64,000 bases of DNA from Limisphaera sp. (GCA_025057755.1 JANWVC010000003.1:186001-250000), one strand, 5' to 3'. Shown: positions 17,927 to 27,915, counted from the first letter of the stretch. The notes: generated by a model from the letters alone, not told the origin. Numbers and translations: made by a program.

Positions 17927-18859
17927 TCAATCGGGCGCTACTCCAAGCGTTTCCAAGATGCGCTCCAACTCTGCATCGCTGAAGAAAACTATCTCCAATT
18001 TGCCCCGGCCCTGGTTGTAGTGAAGCCGGACCCGTGTTCCCAGGCGTTCTCGCAAACGGTCCTCCAACCGAAGCACCTGCGGGTCGCCCCGTCGACGGGT
18101 CGAGACCTGCCGGGACCGGCGCTCCGAATTCAACGACGCTTGCAAGCGAGCGACCAAGCCCTCGGTTTGCCGTACATTGAGGCCGTCCTTGACCACACAT
18201 TCAGCCGCCCGCTTTTGAAGATCTGGATCCTCCAGGGCTAAGATAACTTTGGCATGCCCGACACTGAGCTTGCCATTGCGCAGATGAGCCTGGATCTCCT
18301 CCGGGAGCTTTAACAACCGCAGGGCATTGGCCACAGCTGCTCGACTTTTGCCCACCCGTCGGGCAGCCTCTTCCTGAGTGAAACCAAACTGATCCAGCAG
18401 TTGTGCATAACCCTGGGCTTCTTCGATGGGATTGAGGTCCTCGCGCTGCAGGTTCTCCACCAGCGCCAGCTCCAAGGCCGACCGGTCATCCACGTCCCGA
18501 ACCAGGACCGGTACCTCCGTTAAACCAACCATCTGAGCCGCACGCCAACGCCGCTCCCCGGCGATCAATTCATAGCCATCGGCCCGACGGCGCACTACCA
18601 GAGGTTGAAGGATTCCTTGTGCCCGGATGGACTCTGCCAGCTCCAGTAGGCTTTCCTCCTGAAACAACTGGCGCGGCTGCCGCGGGTTGGGCCGAATAGC
18701 AGACAAGGGTACTCTTACAGGGGCCTCCCCTGATCCAGCCCAAACAGACGCGCTCCCGGAGCTAACGCTACTCGTGGAGGCTTGCTCCCCACGCGACGTC
18801 GTCACCGGATGACCGCCCAGTAATGCATCCAACCCACGCCCTAAAGCGGGCCTTGCCAT
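17927..18859 (-). CDS. parB: Chromosome partitioning protein ParB
   Basis: CTP-dependent parS-binding clamp of 310 residues. It opens with the conserved ARPALGRGLDALLGG, which binds and stimulates ParA. The CTPase core has IRPNPRQPR, GERRWRAAQ and LVENLQREDLNPIEEA, followed by the helix-turn-helix FTQEEAARRVGKSRAAVAN and a C-terminal dimer domain. ATG 18859 is used because it starts right at the conserved N-terminus. parA is not adjacent; the upstream neighbour is yifB. No parS-like 16-mer was seen by eye in this window. Confidence 0.95.
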   Translation of the reverse strand: MARPALGRGLDALLGGHPVTTSRGEQASTSSVSSGSASVWAGSGEAPVRVPLSAIRPNPRQPRQLFQEESLLELAESIRAQGILQPLVVRRRADGYELIAGERRWRAAQMVGLTEVPVLVRDVDDRSALELALVENLQREDLNPIEEAQGYAQLLDQFGFTQEEAARRVGKSRAAVANALRLLKLPEEIQAHLRNGKLSVGHAKVILALEDPDLQKRAAECVVKDGLNVRQTEGLVARLQASLNSERRSRQVSTRRRGDPQVLRLEDRLRERLGTRVRLHYNQGRGKLEIVFFSDAELERILETLGVAPD

Positions 18860-18978
18860 GCGTCGAGCCTGCCGAAGCCAAGCCCCGGTTGTCAATGTCG
18901 GGAGCTGAACTGACTGGCCATGAGGCATGCTCCACCGCCGGTCTTCAAATGTCTTTGCATAGACCTGGCTTCAACCCG

Positions 18979-20505
18979 TCAGCCCCAAATTTGCCGGTCC
19001 AGCGAGCGATATTGAATGGCCTCCCCAACATGCTCCGGCAAAATCCGGTCTGAGCCCGCCAAATCGGCGATGGTACGCGCCACTTTCAAGATCCGATCAT
19101 AAGCCCGTGCACTCAAACGCAACTCATTCATCGCATACCGCAACAGATCCATCGAGACCTCATCCAATACACAAAACTGACGCAACTCTTTTGATCCCAT
19201 GTGTGCATTGCACAGGATCCGAGACCGGCCACGAAAACGGTCCTGTTGCCGTCGGCGCGCCGCCACCACCCGTTCTCGCAACTTGGCCGAAGGTTCCGTC
19301 GGATGCGTCGCTGCAATGTCGCGAAACTTCACCACCGGGACTTCGACATGTAAATCAATCCGGTCCAGCAGCGGGCCACTGATCCGGTTTAAATAACTCT
19401 GAATTTCACGGGGCGAACATCGGGATTCGCCAGGCATTTTCCCATCAGGCGTGGGATTCATGGCCGCCACCAACATGAAACGGGCGGGAAACGTTACCGT
19501 GCCGGCAGCTCGCGAGATCGTCACCCGACCTTCCTCCAACGGCTGCCGCAGTGTTTCCAACACACTCCGTTTGAACTCCGGCAATTCATCTAAAAACAGA
19601 ACCCCGTTATGCGCCAGGGAAACTTCTCCAGGAGTAGGATGGACATTGCCACCCAGTAAACCGGCGTCGCTGGCTGTATGATGAGGTGCCCGAAAAGGCC
19701 TTCGCGTCACAAGGGCCTGACCCGGTTGCAGAAGTCCCGCAATGCTGTGGACCTTGGTGGTTTCTAGGGCCTCCTCTAAGGTCAACGGCGGGAGGATCGT
19801 AGGCAACCGCTTGGCCAGCATGGACTTGCCGGTGCCCGGCGGGCCGATTAACAGAACGTTATGCCCACCAGCCGCCGCGACCTCCAAGGCCCGTTTAACG
19901 GACTCCTGGCCCTTAACCTCGGCGAAATCCACCTCGTCCTCCATAGGCTGCTCAAACAATCGCTGCACGTCTACCTGCACCGGGCCTATGGAGATTTCGC
20001 CGCTCAGAAAGGCAGCAGCTTCCCGCAAATTCTGGACCGGAATGACTTCCAGTCCCTCCACCACGGCCGCCTCGTTCGCGTTGGCGGCCGGGACCAAGAC
20101 CCCTCGTTTGCGCTCATGCCGTGCGCACAATGCGATAGGCAAAACACCCTTGACCGGCCGTACTGCCCCGGTCAACGCCAGCTCACCCACCACCAAGAAC
20201 TCGTGCAATCGTTCCGTCCGAAGTTGATCCGTCGCAGCCAACAATCCCAGCGCAATTGGCAAGTCAAAGCTGGGCCCTTCCTTCTTAAGATCTGCCGGAG
20301 CCAGGTTGATCGTGGTTCGCCCTAAGGGAAACTTATAGCCGGAATTACCCAATGCAGTACTCACGCGGTCTCGCGACTCCTTCACCGCTGCATCTGGAAG
20401 CCCCACGATCACGATCGTGGTATCGCCCCAACCGGCATTGACCTCAACCTCCACCGGGCAGGCTTCAATACCATTCACCACTGCCGAATAGACTTTTGCC
20501 AGCAT
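18979..20505 (-). CDS. yifB: YifB/ComM-type Mg-chelatase-like AAA+ ATPase
   Basis: A 508-residue hexameric helicase-like protein; ComM members promote branch migration during natural transformation. An N-terminal Lon-like domain starts MLAKVYSAVVNGIEA, then an AAA+ module follows with Walker A GPPGTGKSMLAKRLP, Walker B VLFLDELPEF and FMLVAAMNPTP, and a C-terminal lid domain ending AIQYRSLDRQIWG. Start 20505 matches the family length; the frame continues upstream for 67 more codons that do not resemble the family. Leads the series to parB, pfkB and def. Confidence 0.95.
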   Translation of the reverse strand: MLAKVYSAVVNGIEACPVEVEVNAGWGDTTIVIVGLPDAAVKESRDRVSTALGNSGYKFPLGRTTINLAPADLKKEGPSFDLPIALGLLAATDQLRTERLHEFLVVGELALTGAVRPVKGVLPIALCARHERKRGVLVPAANANEAAVVEGLEVIPVQNLREAAAFLSGEISIGPVQVDVQRLFEQPMEDEVDFAEVKGQESVKRALEVAAAGGHNVLLIGPPGTGKSMLAKRLPTILPPLTLEEALETTKVHSIAGLLQPGQALVTRRPFRAPHHTASDAGLLGGNVHPTPGEVSLAHNGVLFLDELPEFKRSVLETLRQPLEEGRVTISRAAGTVTFPARFMLVAAMNPTPDGKMPGESRCSPREIQSYLNRISGPLLDRIDLHVEVPVVKFRDIAATHPTEPSAKLRERVVAARRRQQDRFRGRSRILCNAHMGSKELRQFCVLDEVSMDLLRYAMNELRLSARAYDRILKVARTIADLAGSDRILPEHVGEAIQYRSLDRQIWG

Positions 20506-20927
20506 CGCTGCAGTTTGTGGGAAAGAACCCGTTTCGGCGCAAGGCGTTTCCCGCCAATCTGCATCGTCTCTTAAGCGATCCCGACCCTGGCTCTCACCAG
20601 ATCCAACCTTCGGCAACTGATTTCCACCCAGCCAGCCCGAAGCCGCCCCAAACGCCTGGGCCCCGATCCCAGACTTAGCTCGGAGCCAAATCGTCCAAAG
20701 TTTCACAATGTCCCAAAACTGAGCAACCAGTCTAGATTTAGGACACTCCCGCTCATGAGACGTCCGCTTTTAGAGCCAATGTTTCAAATATCGCGCATGC
20801 AGAAATCCAATAAAGAACTATCGCCTTGGTTGACCCCTCAGAACGGACCACTAAGGTTCCGGCACAGCTGATGCTCAAACATAGGTTGAAAGAGGAACTG
20901 GCGATACTTCCGGCTGTTTAAAGGCCC
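20506..20927. promoter_or_regulatory. Divergent gap between yifB and pseudopilin run
   Basis: No gene is supported in this 422-nt stretch. A possible plus-strand promoter is TTGACC (20830-20835), 16 nt, TAAGGT (20852-20857), which would give a leader of about 65 nt to the first pseudopilin start. The match is by eye only. Confidence 0.3.
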
Positions 20928-21458
20928 GTGAAACAACCCAAGCAATCCATGGGGCAAAAAAAACTCAATAGCCTACTCCGTGAGTTCTACCGACGGAAGA
21001 CTGCGCACGGATACACCTTAGCGGAGCTTATGGTGGCCGTGCTGCTTCTAGCGACCCTCGTGGTATCCCTGTATGCCGGCATAAGTACGGGGTTCGCCTA
21101 TACTGCCATGGTGCGGGAGGAACTCCGAGCGACCTAGGTCATGTTGGAGAAGTTGGAATCCATCCGCTTATATAACTGGGATCAGATCAACAGCAACGGC
21201 TTCATTCCTTCTTCACTCATCGCTTTTTATCAGCCGAACCCTACGAACCCTTCTACCGGATCGGGGGTCGTTTACACGGGAAGCCTGAGCATTCGCCCCG
21301 TCGCGGCTAGCCTGGGTGTACCCTACGCGGCTGACCTCAGGGAAGTCGTAGTCCGGGTAAGCTGGGTCAGCGGCGGCGGTTCCAGTACACTTCGAGAACG
21401 AGAAATGCGGTCGTTAGTGAGTCGGTATGGCCTGCAAAACTATGTGTTTAGCAACTAG
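20928..21458 (+). pseudogene. Type IV pilin-like (PilV-like) gene interrupted by an in-frame TAG
   Basis: One reading frame runs from GTG 20928 (or ATG 20949) to TAG 21456, with an internal TAG at 21135-21137. Before the stop is a prepilin signal: basic leader, then GYTLAELMVAVLLLATLVV and a hydrophobic helix. Directly after it the frame resumes with VMLEKLESIRLYNWDQI, which continues the pilin helix naturally. A single CAG-to-TAG change (Gln to amber) would explain the break. The second half alone (from ATG 21141) lacks a signal and cannot be a pilin. TAG ends other genes here, so recoding is unlikely. Intact length would be 176 residues. Confidence 0.75.
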
Positions 21459-21467
21459 GCAGGAGCC

Positions 21468-22018
21468 ATGGCAGGACGGCGCCCCCCGCAACCATCATCG
21501 CAGGCGCTATCGAGAGGCCTTTAGCCTGCCAGAGACGCTGAGCACTTTGGGCGTGGGCGGATTAATCCTCGCAGCCATTCTGACCTTTTGGAGTTTCAGC
21601 GCTCGTAGCCTCGCCAGCATCGCAAACTATATCGATCTCGATCAACGCAGTCGTCATGCGCTGGATCTCCTCAGTCGGGAAATCCGGCAATCTGCTGGCG
21701 TCAGAGCAGTCACCCCCAAACTCCATCACGCTGTCGAATCTCGACGGTACATTGATGCACATCCGTTGGGATCCCAGTCGACAGGTCGTGACATTAGAAC
21801 GGAATGGCCAGGCGGAAGTGTTACTGAGCGGCTGCGACTTCTTCCGGTTCAACATTTCGCAGCGTAATCCGAGCAACGGCGTCTTCGGCTTTTACCCAAC
21901 CAGTGACATCCGACAGGCGAAACTCGTGGATTTGAACTGGCGATGCCAACGAGCGCTGATGGGACAACTCCTGCAAACCGAAAGCGTCCAAACCCCGCGC
22001 ATTGTGATCCGGAATTAA
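21468..22018 (+). pseudogene. PilW-like pseudopilin gene with two apparent frameshifts
   Basis: ATG 21468 has GGAG just upstream, but its frame ends after 18 codons. Loss of one base in the C6 run at 21482-21487 would join it to the frame encoding YREAFSLPETLSTLGVGG, a prepilin signal with Ala at -1, and the helix and coiled region up to LLSREIRQSAG. A second shift of one base between about 21690 and 21712 is needed to reach PPNSITLSNLDGT and the C-terminal domain ending at 22018. Alternatively translation starts at ATG 21427 or 21442 within the upstream gene and only the second lesion exists. Inferred to be a non-functional minor pseudopilin. Confidence 0.7.
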
Positions 22019-22022
22019 CCTC

Positions 22023-23367
22023 ATGATGATCGTCCCTCCATGCCGTCTCTGTAGAGGCCAGATTCTTATTCACCTGCGCCCTGCTGGGTCTGACCTTGGC
22101 CAGTACACTGAGTTTGGTCCAAGGCCAGGCGCTTTCCGTAGCTCGATCTCTCTGCTGGAATGCCAGCTTGGCCATGACTGAGGCCGGAATCGAGGAGGCC
22201 CTGACGCACCTCAATCGCAATGCTCCGTTCTTTGACCCGCAAACCGCCACTAACGGCTTGGACGCCAACGGATGGATCCGCCAAGGAAACGTTTATCGTG
22301 CGCCACGGCGTTTCCTCGGCACAGCCAGCTACTATGATGTGGCGATTGTGATGAATGGGCTACAGCCACACATCCTAGCCACGGGAGTAGTCAGCAGGGC
22401 AGATTTGATTCCCACCCAGCCGATGATTCTGGGCGTCATCGGCGCGGCTGCAAGCGATCCCTACGCACCAATTCCACGGACGGTTCGGGTCCAAACGCGG
22501 ATTGATCCCCTTTTTGCCGTAGCCATGGCAGCAGAAGGTCAGATCGACCTTGCAGGCAACAACGTGACCACCGACAGCTTCGATTCGGGCGACCCCAATT
22601 ACAGTGACAACGGGATGTACCCCTCCAACCCGCAGAAGCGCAAACGCAACGGTGACGTAGCCACCAACGCGGGTCTGGTCAACTTCATCAACGTCGGCAA
22701 TGCCAACATCAACGGTCGTGCCATGACCGGGCCAAATGGAACTGTGCGAATTGGACCCAGAGGCTATGTCTCAGGCGGTACCAATGACGATTTCAATGTG
22801 GTCTTCCCGCCGGTAGCAGTGCCACTAGGCAATGCCCTACCATTACTGACGGTCACGACCAGTATTCTCGGCACCTCCTACCGGCATGCGATCTGGACCA
22901 GCGGACGTTATTACCATTTCAGAGGGCTGGAGGGCAGTCTGTACGTCGCCTCGAATGTAAATGCCACTTTGATTCTTCAGGGAGACACAAAGCTCACTGG
23001 TAACAACGATCGCATTTATCTGGCCCCCAGTGCACGGTTGATCTTGTACGCCGATGCCCCGGTCTTTTCAATCAAAGGCCAGGGCGTTGTCAACGCGAGC
23101 GGACGTGCAGAAAACTTCCTCTACTTTGGAACTCCGCGGAACACCACCCTCAGCTTTGGCGGAAATGCATCCTTTACCGGAGCCATCTATGCCCCGGATG
23201 CAGATTTCACTTTGGGCGGAGGGGGCAACAATACCTATGATTTCGTCGGTGCATCGGTCACTAAAACAGTGAAAATGAACGGACATTTCAATTTCCACTA
23301 CGACGAGAATCTGCGGCGCATCGGTCCCAGCCGCGGTTTCATCGTAACCCGATGGGAGGAACTTTAA
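22023..23367 (+). pseudogene. PilX-like protein with DUF7305-like C-terminus, N-terminal frameshift
   Basis: The expected start ATGATGATC at 22023 opens a frame with RGQILI, the usual beginning of this family, but the helix that should follow (TCALLGLTLASTLSLVQ) is in the next frame. One base change near 22062-22070 would join them. Without it the only starts in the long frame are non-ATG, such as TTG 22096 inside the membrane helix. The remaining frame is intact to 23367: SLAMTEAGIEEALTHL near the N-terminus, then a beta-rich region with LYVASNVNATLILQGD and FTGAIYAPDADFTLGGGG, as in DUF7305 domains. Third broken gene of the run. Confidence 0.65.
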
Positions 23368-23793
23368 CCCGACTCCCATTGACTAGCGTCCAGCCAAAAG
23401 TCCACGAGAAAACCCGTTCCCGATTGCGTAAGGCTTCTCCAACCATCCCGATCTATCCCCCGCGCGACTCCGATACGGCCGGGCGGGCAAACGGCCTCAA
23501 AGCCCTCGAACCTCCAAAGATTCGGAAAGTCCCGGCGTTGCTGGGGCTTGACCGGCTCCGCCAAACAATCCCGGCCCCGCAAGAAAACACAAGCGCCGTC
23601 CTCAGCCTTCGCCAAGCCAGCCCATAACGATTGGTAGCCAAGCGACAAGAATGAAAGCCTCTTCCTTTAGGCCCAAAAAACGCCAGGGCCCGAATTTCTG
23701 ACTCGTTCATCCGAACCTGCTCTGGCCGACAGCTACATGCCGTGCAACGCTGGCGCGTGTAAAAGATCGGCACGGTCAACCGTCTCTGTGCTG
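23368..23793. other. Gap between pseudopilin run and trpE, weak ORFs only
   Basis: Two overlapping minus-strand frames exist here: 23453-23779 (108 residues, starting near FYTRQRCTACSCRPEQV) and 23364-23648 (94 residues, no ATG start). Neither is recognised. They could be two halves of one frameshifted gene, since the end of the first meets the beginning of the second near 23640, but this cannot be shown by reading alone. Confidence 0.3.
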
Positions 23794-25350
23794 CTACTCG
23801 ATTGCTCGGTCCTCCCGAGGCGTGCCTTGAGCAAAATGCTCAGCCAGGGCCACAGCCTGGAACATAGCTGAAGCCTTGTTGACCGTCTCCTGATACTCGG
23901 CACCTGGATCCGAATCATGGACCCAACCTCCTCCCGCTTGCACGTAAGCCACCCCGCCTTTTAGCACGGCCGTTCGAATCGTGATGCAGGTGTCCAAATT
24001 CCCATCAAAACCAAAGTAACCTACGCATCCGGCATAAGGACCTCGAGCCGTCCCCTCCAATTCAGAGATAATCTGCATCGCGCGCACCTTGGGCGCCCCG
24101 CTTACCGTCCCGGCTGGAAACGTGGCCCGCATCAAATCAAACGATGTCCGCCCCTCGGCCAGGCGGCCTTCGACAGAGGAAACAATATGCATCACATGAC
24201 TGTACCGTTCGATCACCATGAGGTCCCGTACCTTGACGGAACCATACTCGCACACTCGACCCAGATCGTTGCGAGCCAGATCGACCAACATCACGTGCTC
24301 GGCCCGCTCCTTTGGGTCCGCCAACAACTCCGCCTCCAGCGCGGCGTCCTCTTCCGGCGTGCGTCCACGCCGCCGCGTCCCGGCTATGGGACGAATCTCC
24401 ACCCGCCGGTCTTCGCACCGAACATGGATCTCCGGGGACGCACCCACCAGTGCAAAGCCGTCCAGCTCCAATAAAAACAGATAGGGCGAGGGATTAATGG
24501 ACCGCAAAGCGCGATAAACTTCCAGGGCTGAAGCATGCACCGAAGCGGCAAAACGCTGCGAGCCCACCACTTGGATCACGTCCCCGGCCGTGATGTACTG
24601 TCGCGCCCGCCGCACCAATTCCAAAAAGGTCTCACGCGACATGTTGGATACAAAGGGAACTGAGGGCACGGCTTCCGGCAACATCGCCGGTAAAGGGGGC
24701 ATGTCCCGATCCAGAAGGGTCAGCAAGCCACGCAATTCGTCCAATGCCCGATCATAAGCAGCACTGGCCGCACGAGGATTCTCCACCCACGCATTGACCA
24801 GCAAGGTCAACGTCTGGGTCACCCGGTCGAAAATCACCAGCCGATCGGCTACAAACAGGTACAACGTAGGTGTGCCCAGTTCATCCCTCCCCGGTCGTGG
24901 CACGACCGGCTCAATGTCATGGATAAACTCATACCCCACATATCCAACGGCTCCACCAATGAATCGCGGCAGACCCGGTACGCGCACCGGGCGGTAACGA
25001 CTCATAACCTGTTCCACTACCGCAAGACCATCTCGCACCTGGCCCGGACCAGCCCTGCCCCGTGCTCCAACCACTTCCCATGTACCGGTCCGGTGCCCCC
25101 CTTCCCAAACTGCCACTTCTTGGCCCGTCTGTCGGATGACAACACGAGGATCTGTCCCCACAAAAGAATATCGTCCCAAATGCTCGCCGCCCTCGACGGA
25201 CTCCAACAGAAACGATTCTCGGCCTCCCCGCAATTTACGGTAAGCGGACAACGGGGTCTCAAGATCAGCTAACAATCGGCAGGTAACGGGAATCAGATTC
25301 CCCTCCGAAGCCAACCGACCAAAGGTCTCCCGATCAGGAAAAACTTGCAT
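23794..25350 (-). CDS. trpE: Anthranilate synthase component I
   Basis: Converts chorismate to anthranilate with ammonia from TrpG; first step of tryptophan synthesis. The 518 residues start MQVFPDRETFGRLA. Inhibitor-site residues are in the N-terminal LLESVEGGEHLGRYSF. The chorismate-binding core has GYVGYEF, VGSQRFA, IAGTRRRGRTPEED, DLARNDLGRVC and FPAGTVSGAPKVRAM. No trpG is next to it. The start overlaps the 3' end of the upstream membrane-protein gene by 17 nt. Confidence 0.96.
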   Translation of the reverse strand: MQVFPDRETFGRLASEGNLIPVTCRLLADLETPLSAYRKLRGGRESFLLESVEGGEHLGRYSFVGTDPRVVIRQTGQEVAVWEGGHRTGTWEVVGARGRAGPGQVRDGLAVVEQVMSRYRPVRVPGLPRFIGGAVGYVGYEFIHDIEPVVPRPGRDELGTPTLYLFVADRLVIFDRVTQTLTLLVNAWVENPRAASAAYDRALDELRGLLTLLDRDMPPLPAMLPEAVPSVPFVSNMSRETFLELVRRARQYITAGDVIQVVGSQRFAASVHASALEVYRALRSINPSPYLFLLELDGFALVGASPEIHVRCEDRRVEIRPIAGTRRRGRTPEEDAALEAELLADPKERAEHVMLVDLARNDLGRVCEYGSVKVRDLMVIERYSHVMHIVSSVEGRLAEGRTSFDLMRATFPAGTVSGAPKVRAMQIISELEGTARGPYAGCVGYFGFDGNLDTCITIRTAVLKGGVAYVQAGGGWVHDSDPGAEYQETVNKASAMFQAVALAEHFAQGTPREDRAIE

Positions 25351-25891
25351 GATGCGTTGTATCCGTAAGACGACCGGTGCGACGCAGCCGGTAAATGCCC
25401 AACAGGGTGTAAAAGGCCACCGCCACGGCATAGGCCACAATGCCCATACCAATGGCAAATAGAACCAACCGGCCCTCGCTGAAAAACATCACGGCTCCAC
25501 CCACGGCTGCCGTCAACAACGTGTTAGCGGCTAAGCAAAACAAATACACGGAAATCCGCGTTTCCTGAACCCGCTCCACGTGCCAGTCGCGGTAATTATG
25601 CTCCCCCAACGAGCGCATCAACCAGGCGGACTGAAAATTTCGCGCTGCTACCAAGATGCTGGCCGTAGCTACCACAATGGCCGCCACGGGCCAACACGCC
25701 AGCACCGCGCAAACCAGTCCGTTGACCAACAGGCCCCATCGCCAGCCCAGCCGCTTGGCGATAGGATTGCCCTCCAACACCAAGTTGGGCGTAGCCACCC
25801 AAGTGCTCAAAAAGTCAGCACCCCGCGACACGGCAAGCACCGCCAGCAGAATCCAATATTCCTGACTGCTAAATGGAACGTGATCCTGCAT
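25334..25891 (-). CDS. Hypothetical integral membrane protein
   Basis: Not recognised. The 185 residues contain about five hydrophobic segments and a charged C-terminus (YRLRRTGRLTD). The N-terminal part, SRGADFLSTWVATPNLVLEGNPIAKRLG, has the look of small membrane proteins of the DUF5658 type, with Asp, Glu and Asn inside predicted helices, but assignment is uncertain. The stop lies within the first codons of trpE, suggesting co-translation; no functional link to tryptophan synthesis is evident. Upstream gene hisI is 51 nt away on the same strand. Confidence 0.75.
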   Translation of the reverse strand: MQDHVPFSSQEYWILLAVLAVSRGADFLSTWVATPNLVLEGNPIAKRLGWRWGLLVNGLVCAVLACWPVAAIVVATASILVAARNFQSAWLMRSLGEHNYRDWHVERVQETRISVYLFCLAANTLLTAAVGGAVMFFSEGRLVLFAIGMGIVAYAVAVAFYTLLGIYRLRRTGRLTDTTHHASFS

Positions 25892-25942
25892 GGCTGCGCA
25901 CAGGCTGCAAAGGCCCCATTACCCGAGCCAAACAAAGCCCCC

Positions 25943-26350
25943 TCACGTCCGGGGCTGCCCGTAAATCTGCTCCGGCGTCAGCAGTCGCGGCTCCGTAACA
26001 CGGAATCCCTCCCCGCGACCGGTCATGGATCGATAAAAACAGGAACGATATCCCTCATGACAGGCAGCCCCGACTTGCTCCACCTGAATGAGCAAGGTGT
26101 CTCCATCACAATCCAATGCAATGTCTTTGACTCGCTGCACATGACCGCTGGTTTCGCCTTTCATCCAAAATTTTTGGCGGGACCGACTCCAGAAATGAGT
26201 CAGGCCCGTCTCAATCGTTTTCTCCAGGGACGCTCGATTCATCCAGGCCATCATCAAAACGCGTCCCGTCGTCGCATCCTGAATAATGGCTGGAATCAAT
26301 CCATTGCCGTCGAATTTCAGTTGATCAAAAAAGTTCATCGCAGTTGCCAT
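25943..26350 (-). CDS. hisI: Phosphoribosyl-AMP cyclohydrolase
   Basis: Opens the purine ring of phosphoribosyl-AMP in histidine synthesis. A 135-residue stand-alone HisI without the HisE domain. Family motifs are [33 protein letters not shown], the Asp/Cys metal sites [13 protein letters not shown] and [15 protein letters not shown] 26350 is preferred to the longer frame to 26440; ATG 26338 is also possible. Same strand as the membrane protein and trpE. Confidence 0.96.
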   Translation of the reverse strand: MATAMNFFDQLKFDGNGLIPAIIQDATTGRVLMMAWMNRASLEKTIETGLTHFWSRSRQKFWMKGETSGHVQRVKDIALDCDGDTLLIQVEQVGAACHEGYRSCFYRSMTGRGEGFRVTEPRLLTPEQIYGQPRT

Positions 26351-26542
26351 GATCTCGCCCGGCCAACCTAGCAAAAACTGGCACGCCGACCATGAAAAAG
26401 TTCCAGAGCTCACAAAAGCCCCACCGCGTTGTCGGGACAACCAAACCGCGTGATATCTAAAGCAAATTCCTGAGAAGAAAAGGTGGAGCTTGGAGCAAAC
26501 TGCGCCCGTCTTGATTTTTCCGGTCGGATTGCCACTGCCTGC

Positions 26543-27622
26543 TCAGGGCCACTGGACACGAAGCCTTGCAAACCGGGCCAATACGGCGCCGCGAGCCACG
26601 GGATCACGGAAGATAACGCTTTTGCGGCCGTCATTGGGTACAGGATCACTCTCCTGGGTCTCTGCGACCACAGTCGAGCTGAATGCCAAATCCGGAGCCA
26701 GCTCCAGACGCACCGTCAGGCCGGGGTCGTCGTCCCGGACCTCAATAGACCAAACAAAATGACCACTTACGTCAAATGTAGGAACTCCCCAAGACGGAGA
26801 GTTCGGCCTCCTCGGATGCGTCCGCATCGCGTATTCGGCTGCATTGCTCAAGCCGTCTCCGTCCGGGTCCCCAGCCGGCACAGCCAGACCGGATTCAGCC
26901 GGCAGTTGAAAATAAAACCTTTGCCAACCGTCATATCGAGCCACCACGCGCAGCACGTAATTCGTCTGGGTCATTTGACTCGGCGAGCCATTGTCCATAA
27001 CCTGCATGCCCAGCGTGACCACGCCCGTCTCGTCTTCAGGAGGCGTTCCGGTAACCAACCCGTCTGAGTTCACCGCCAACCATGCCGGCCCACTTAACTT
27101 GGCAAAAGTTAGCCGCTGACAAAGATTCGGATCGACTGCGGAAGCCCGAACATTGAAGCTCAGGCCCTTGACGACCACGTCCGGGAACCCCGGCTGAAAG
27201 ACCGGCGCCGCGTTTGTCTGCCGACTGGTCAAAGAGCCGGGATTGCTCACCAACCACCCGGCCACGGGGCGACCGTCCCCATCCAGATCACCCAATTCCT
27301 CACCATTGCAGTAACCGTCACCGTCCGAATCCTCCATTGCCAAAGTGGGCGTCCAAAATGCCACCGGCGCACCCGATCCGCCCACCAACTGAAAAACCCG
27401 ATTCCCAAATGCATTCCGCGCGCCTCCACCGGAACCGCTTACATGACAATTCAGACAACCAAACACCTGGCCATTGGGCATTTGGTTGACCCTGAAATCC
27501 CGGGCCTCCGCATCCCAAAAAATCCACACTGAAGCGGCAATCCACCTCCACCCTACCCGCGCGCCGAAACGGCTGCAGCATGCCAAACGTGTATGAGTGC
27601 GTCGAATGATGAAAGTCAGCAT
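26543..27622 (-). CDS. Secreted protein with CXXCH site and calcium-type repeats
   Basis: A 359-residue protein not assigned to a named family. An N-terminal hydrophobic segment probably serves for export. CLNCH (residues about 56-60) is one c-type heme attachment motif. It is followed by an Asp-rich loop SDGDGYCNGEELGDLDGDG like dockerin or thrombospondin-type calcium loops, then an Ig-like putative domain (GLVTGTPPEDETG) and a second DPDGDGLSNAAEYA loop. The C-terminus is a beta domain. Similar mosaics are common among exported Verrucomicrobiota proteins. Perhaps a monoheme extracellular electron carrier or surface protein; low certainty. Confidence 0.7.
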   Translation of the reverse strand: MLTFIIRRTHTRLACCSRFGARVGWRWIAASVWIFWDAEARDFRVNQMPNGQVFGCLNCHVSGSGGGARNAFGNRVFQLVGGSGAPVAFWTPTLAMEDSDGDGYCNGEELGDLDGDGRPVAGWLVSNPGSLTSRQTNAAPVFQPGFPDVVVKGLSFNVRASAVDPNLCQRLTFAKLSGPAWLAVNSDGLVTGTPPEDETGVVTLGMQVMDNGSPSQMTQTNYVLRVVARYDGWQRFYFQLPAESGLAVPAGDPDGDGLSNAAEYAMRTHPRRPNSPSWGVPTFDVSGHFVWSIEVRDDDPGLTVRLELAPDLAFSSTVVAETQESDPVPNDGRKSVIFRDPVARGAVLARFARLRVQWP

Positions 27623-27915
27623 GTCTCAATGCAAGAAGCCTCCGCAGCGTTTCGTCAAGGAATAAACCGCCGGGAGTGCCTGAGCACAATCTGCCGAGGT
27701 CATGTTCCTCCTGAAGCGCCGATCCCCATGGGGCTGAGGTCCGAGGTCGGCATCCTTGTGACCCTCCCTTTAACCGGAGATCTCATAGGCCCCGAGGAAC
27801 ATCCTATCAAATGAGACTTTCCGGGACCTGGATCCCCCATGCGGGATCGCCGCTCGGGACCGGCGGGAACCCAATCCCCAACGCCGCCTTGACTCGGCGC
27901 AGAGCTTGCTTGGGG

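Noticed and set aside
20928..21458. TAG recoded as an amino acid
   Set aside because: Other genes (for example the 68-residue gene ending at 55837) stop at TAG, and no suppressor tRNA is seen in the window.
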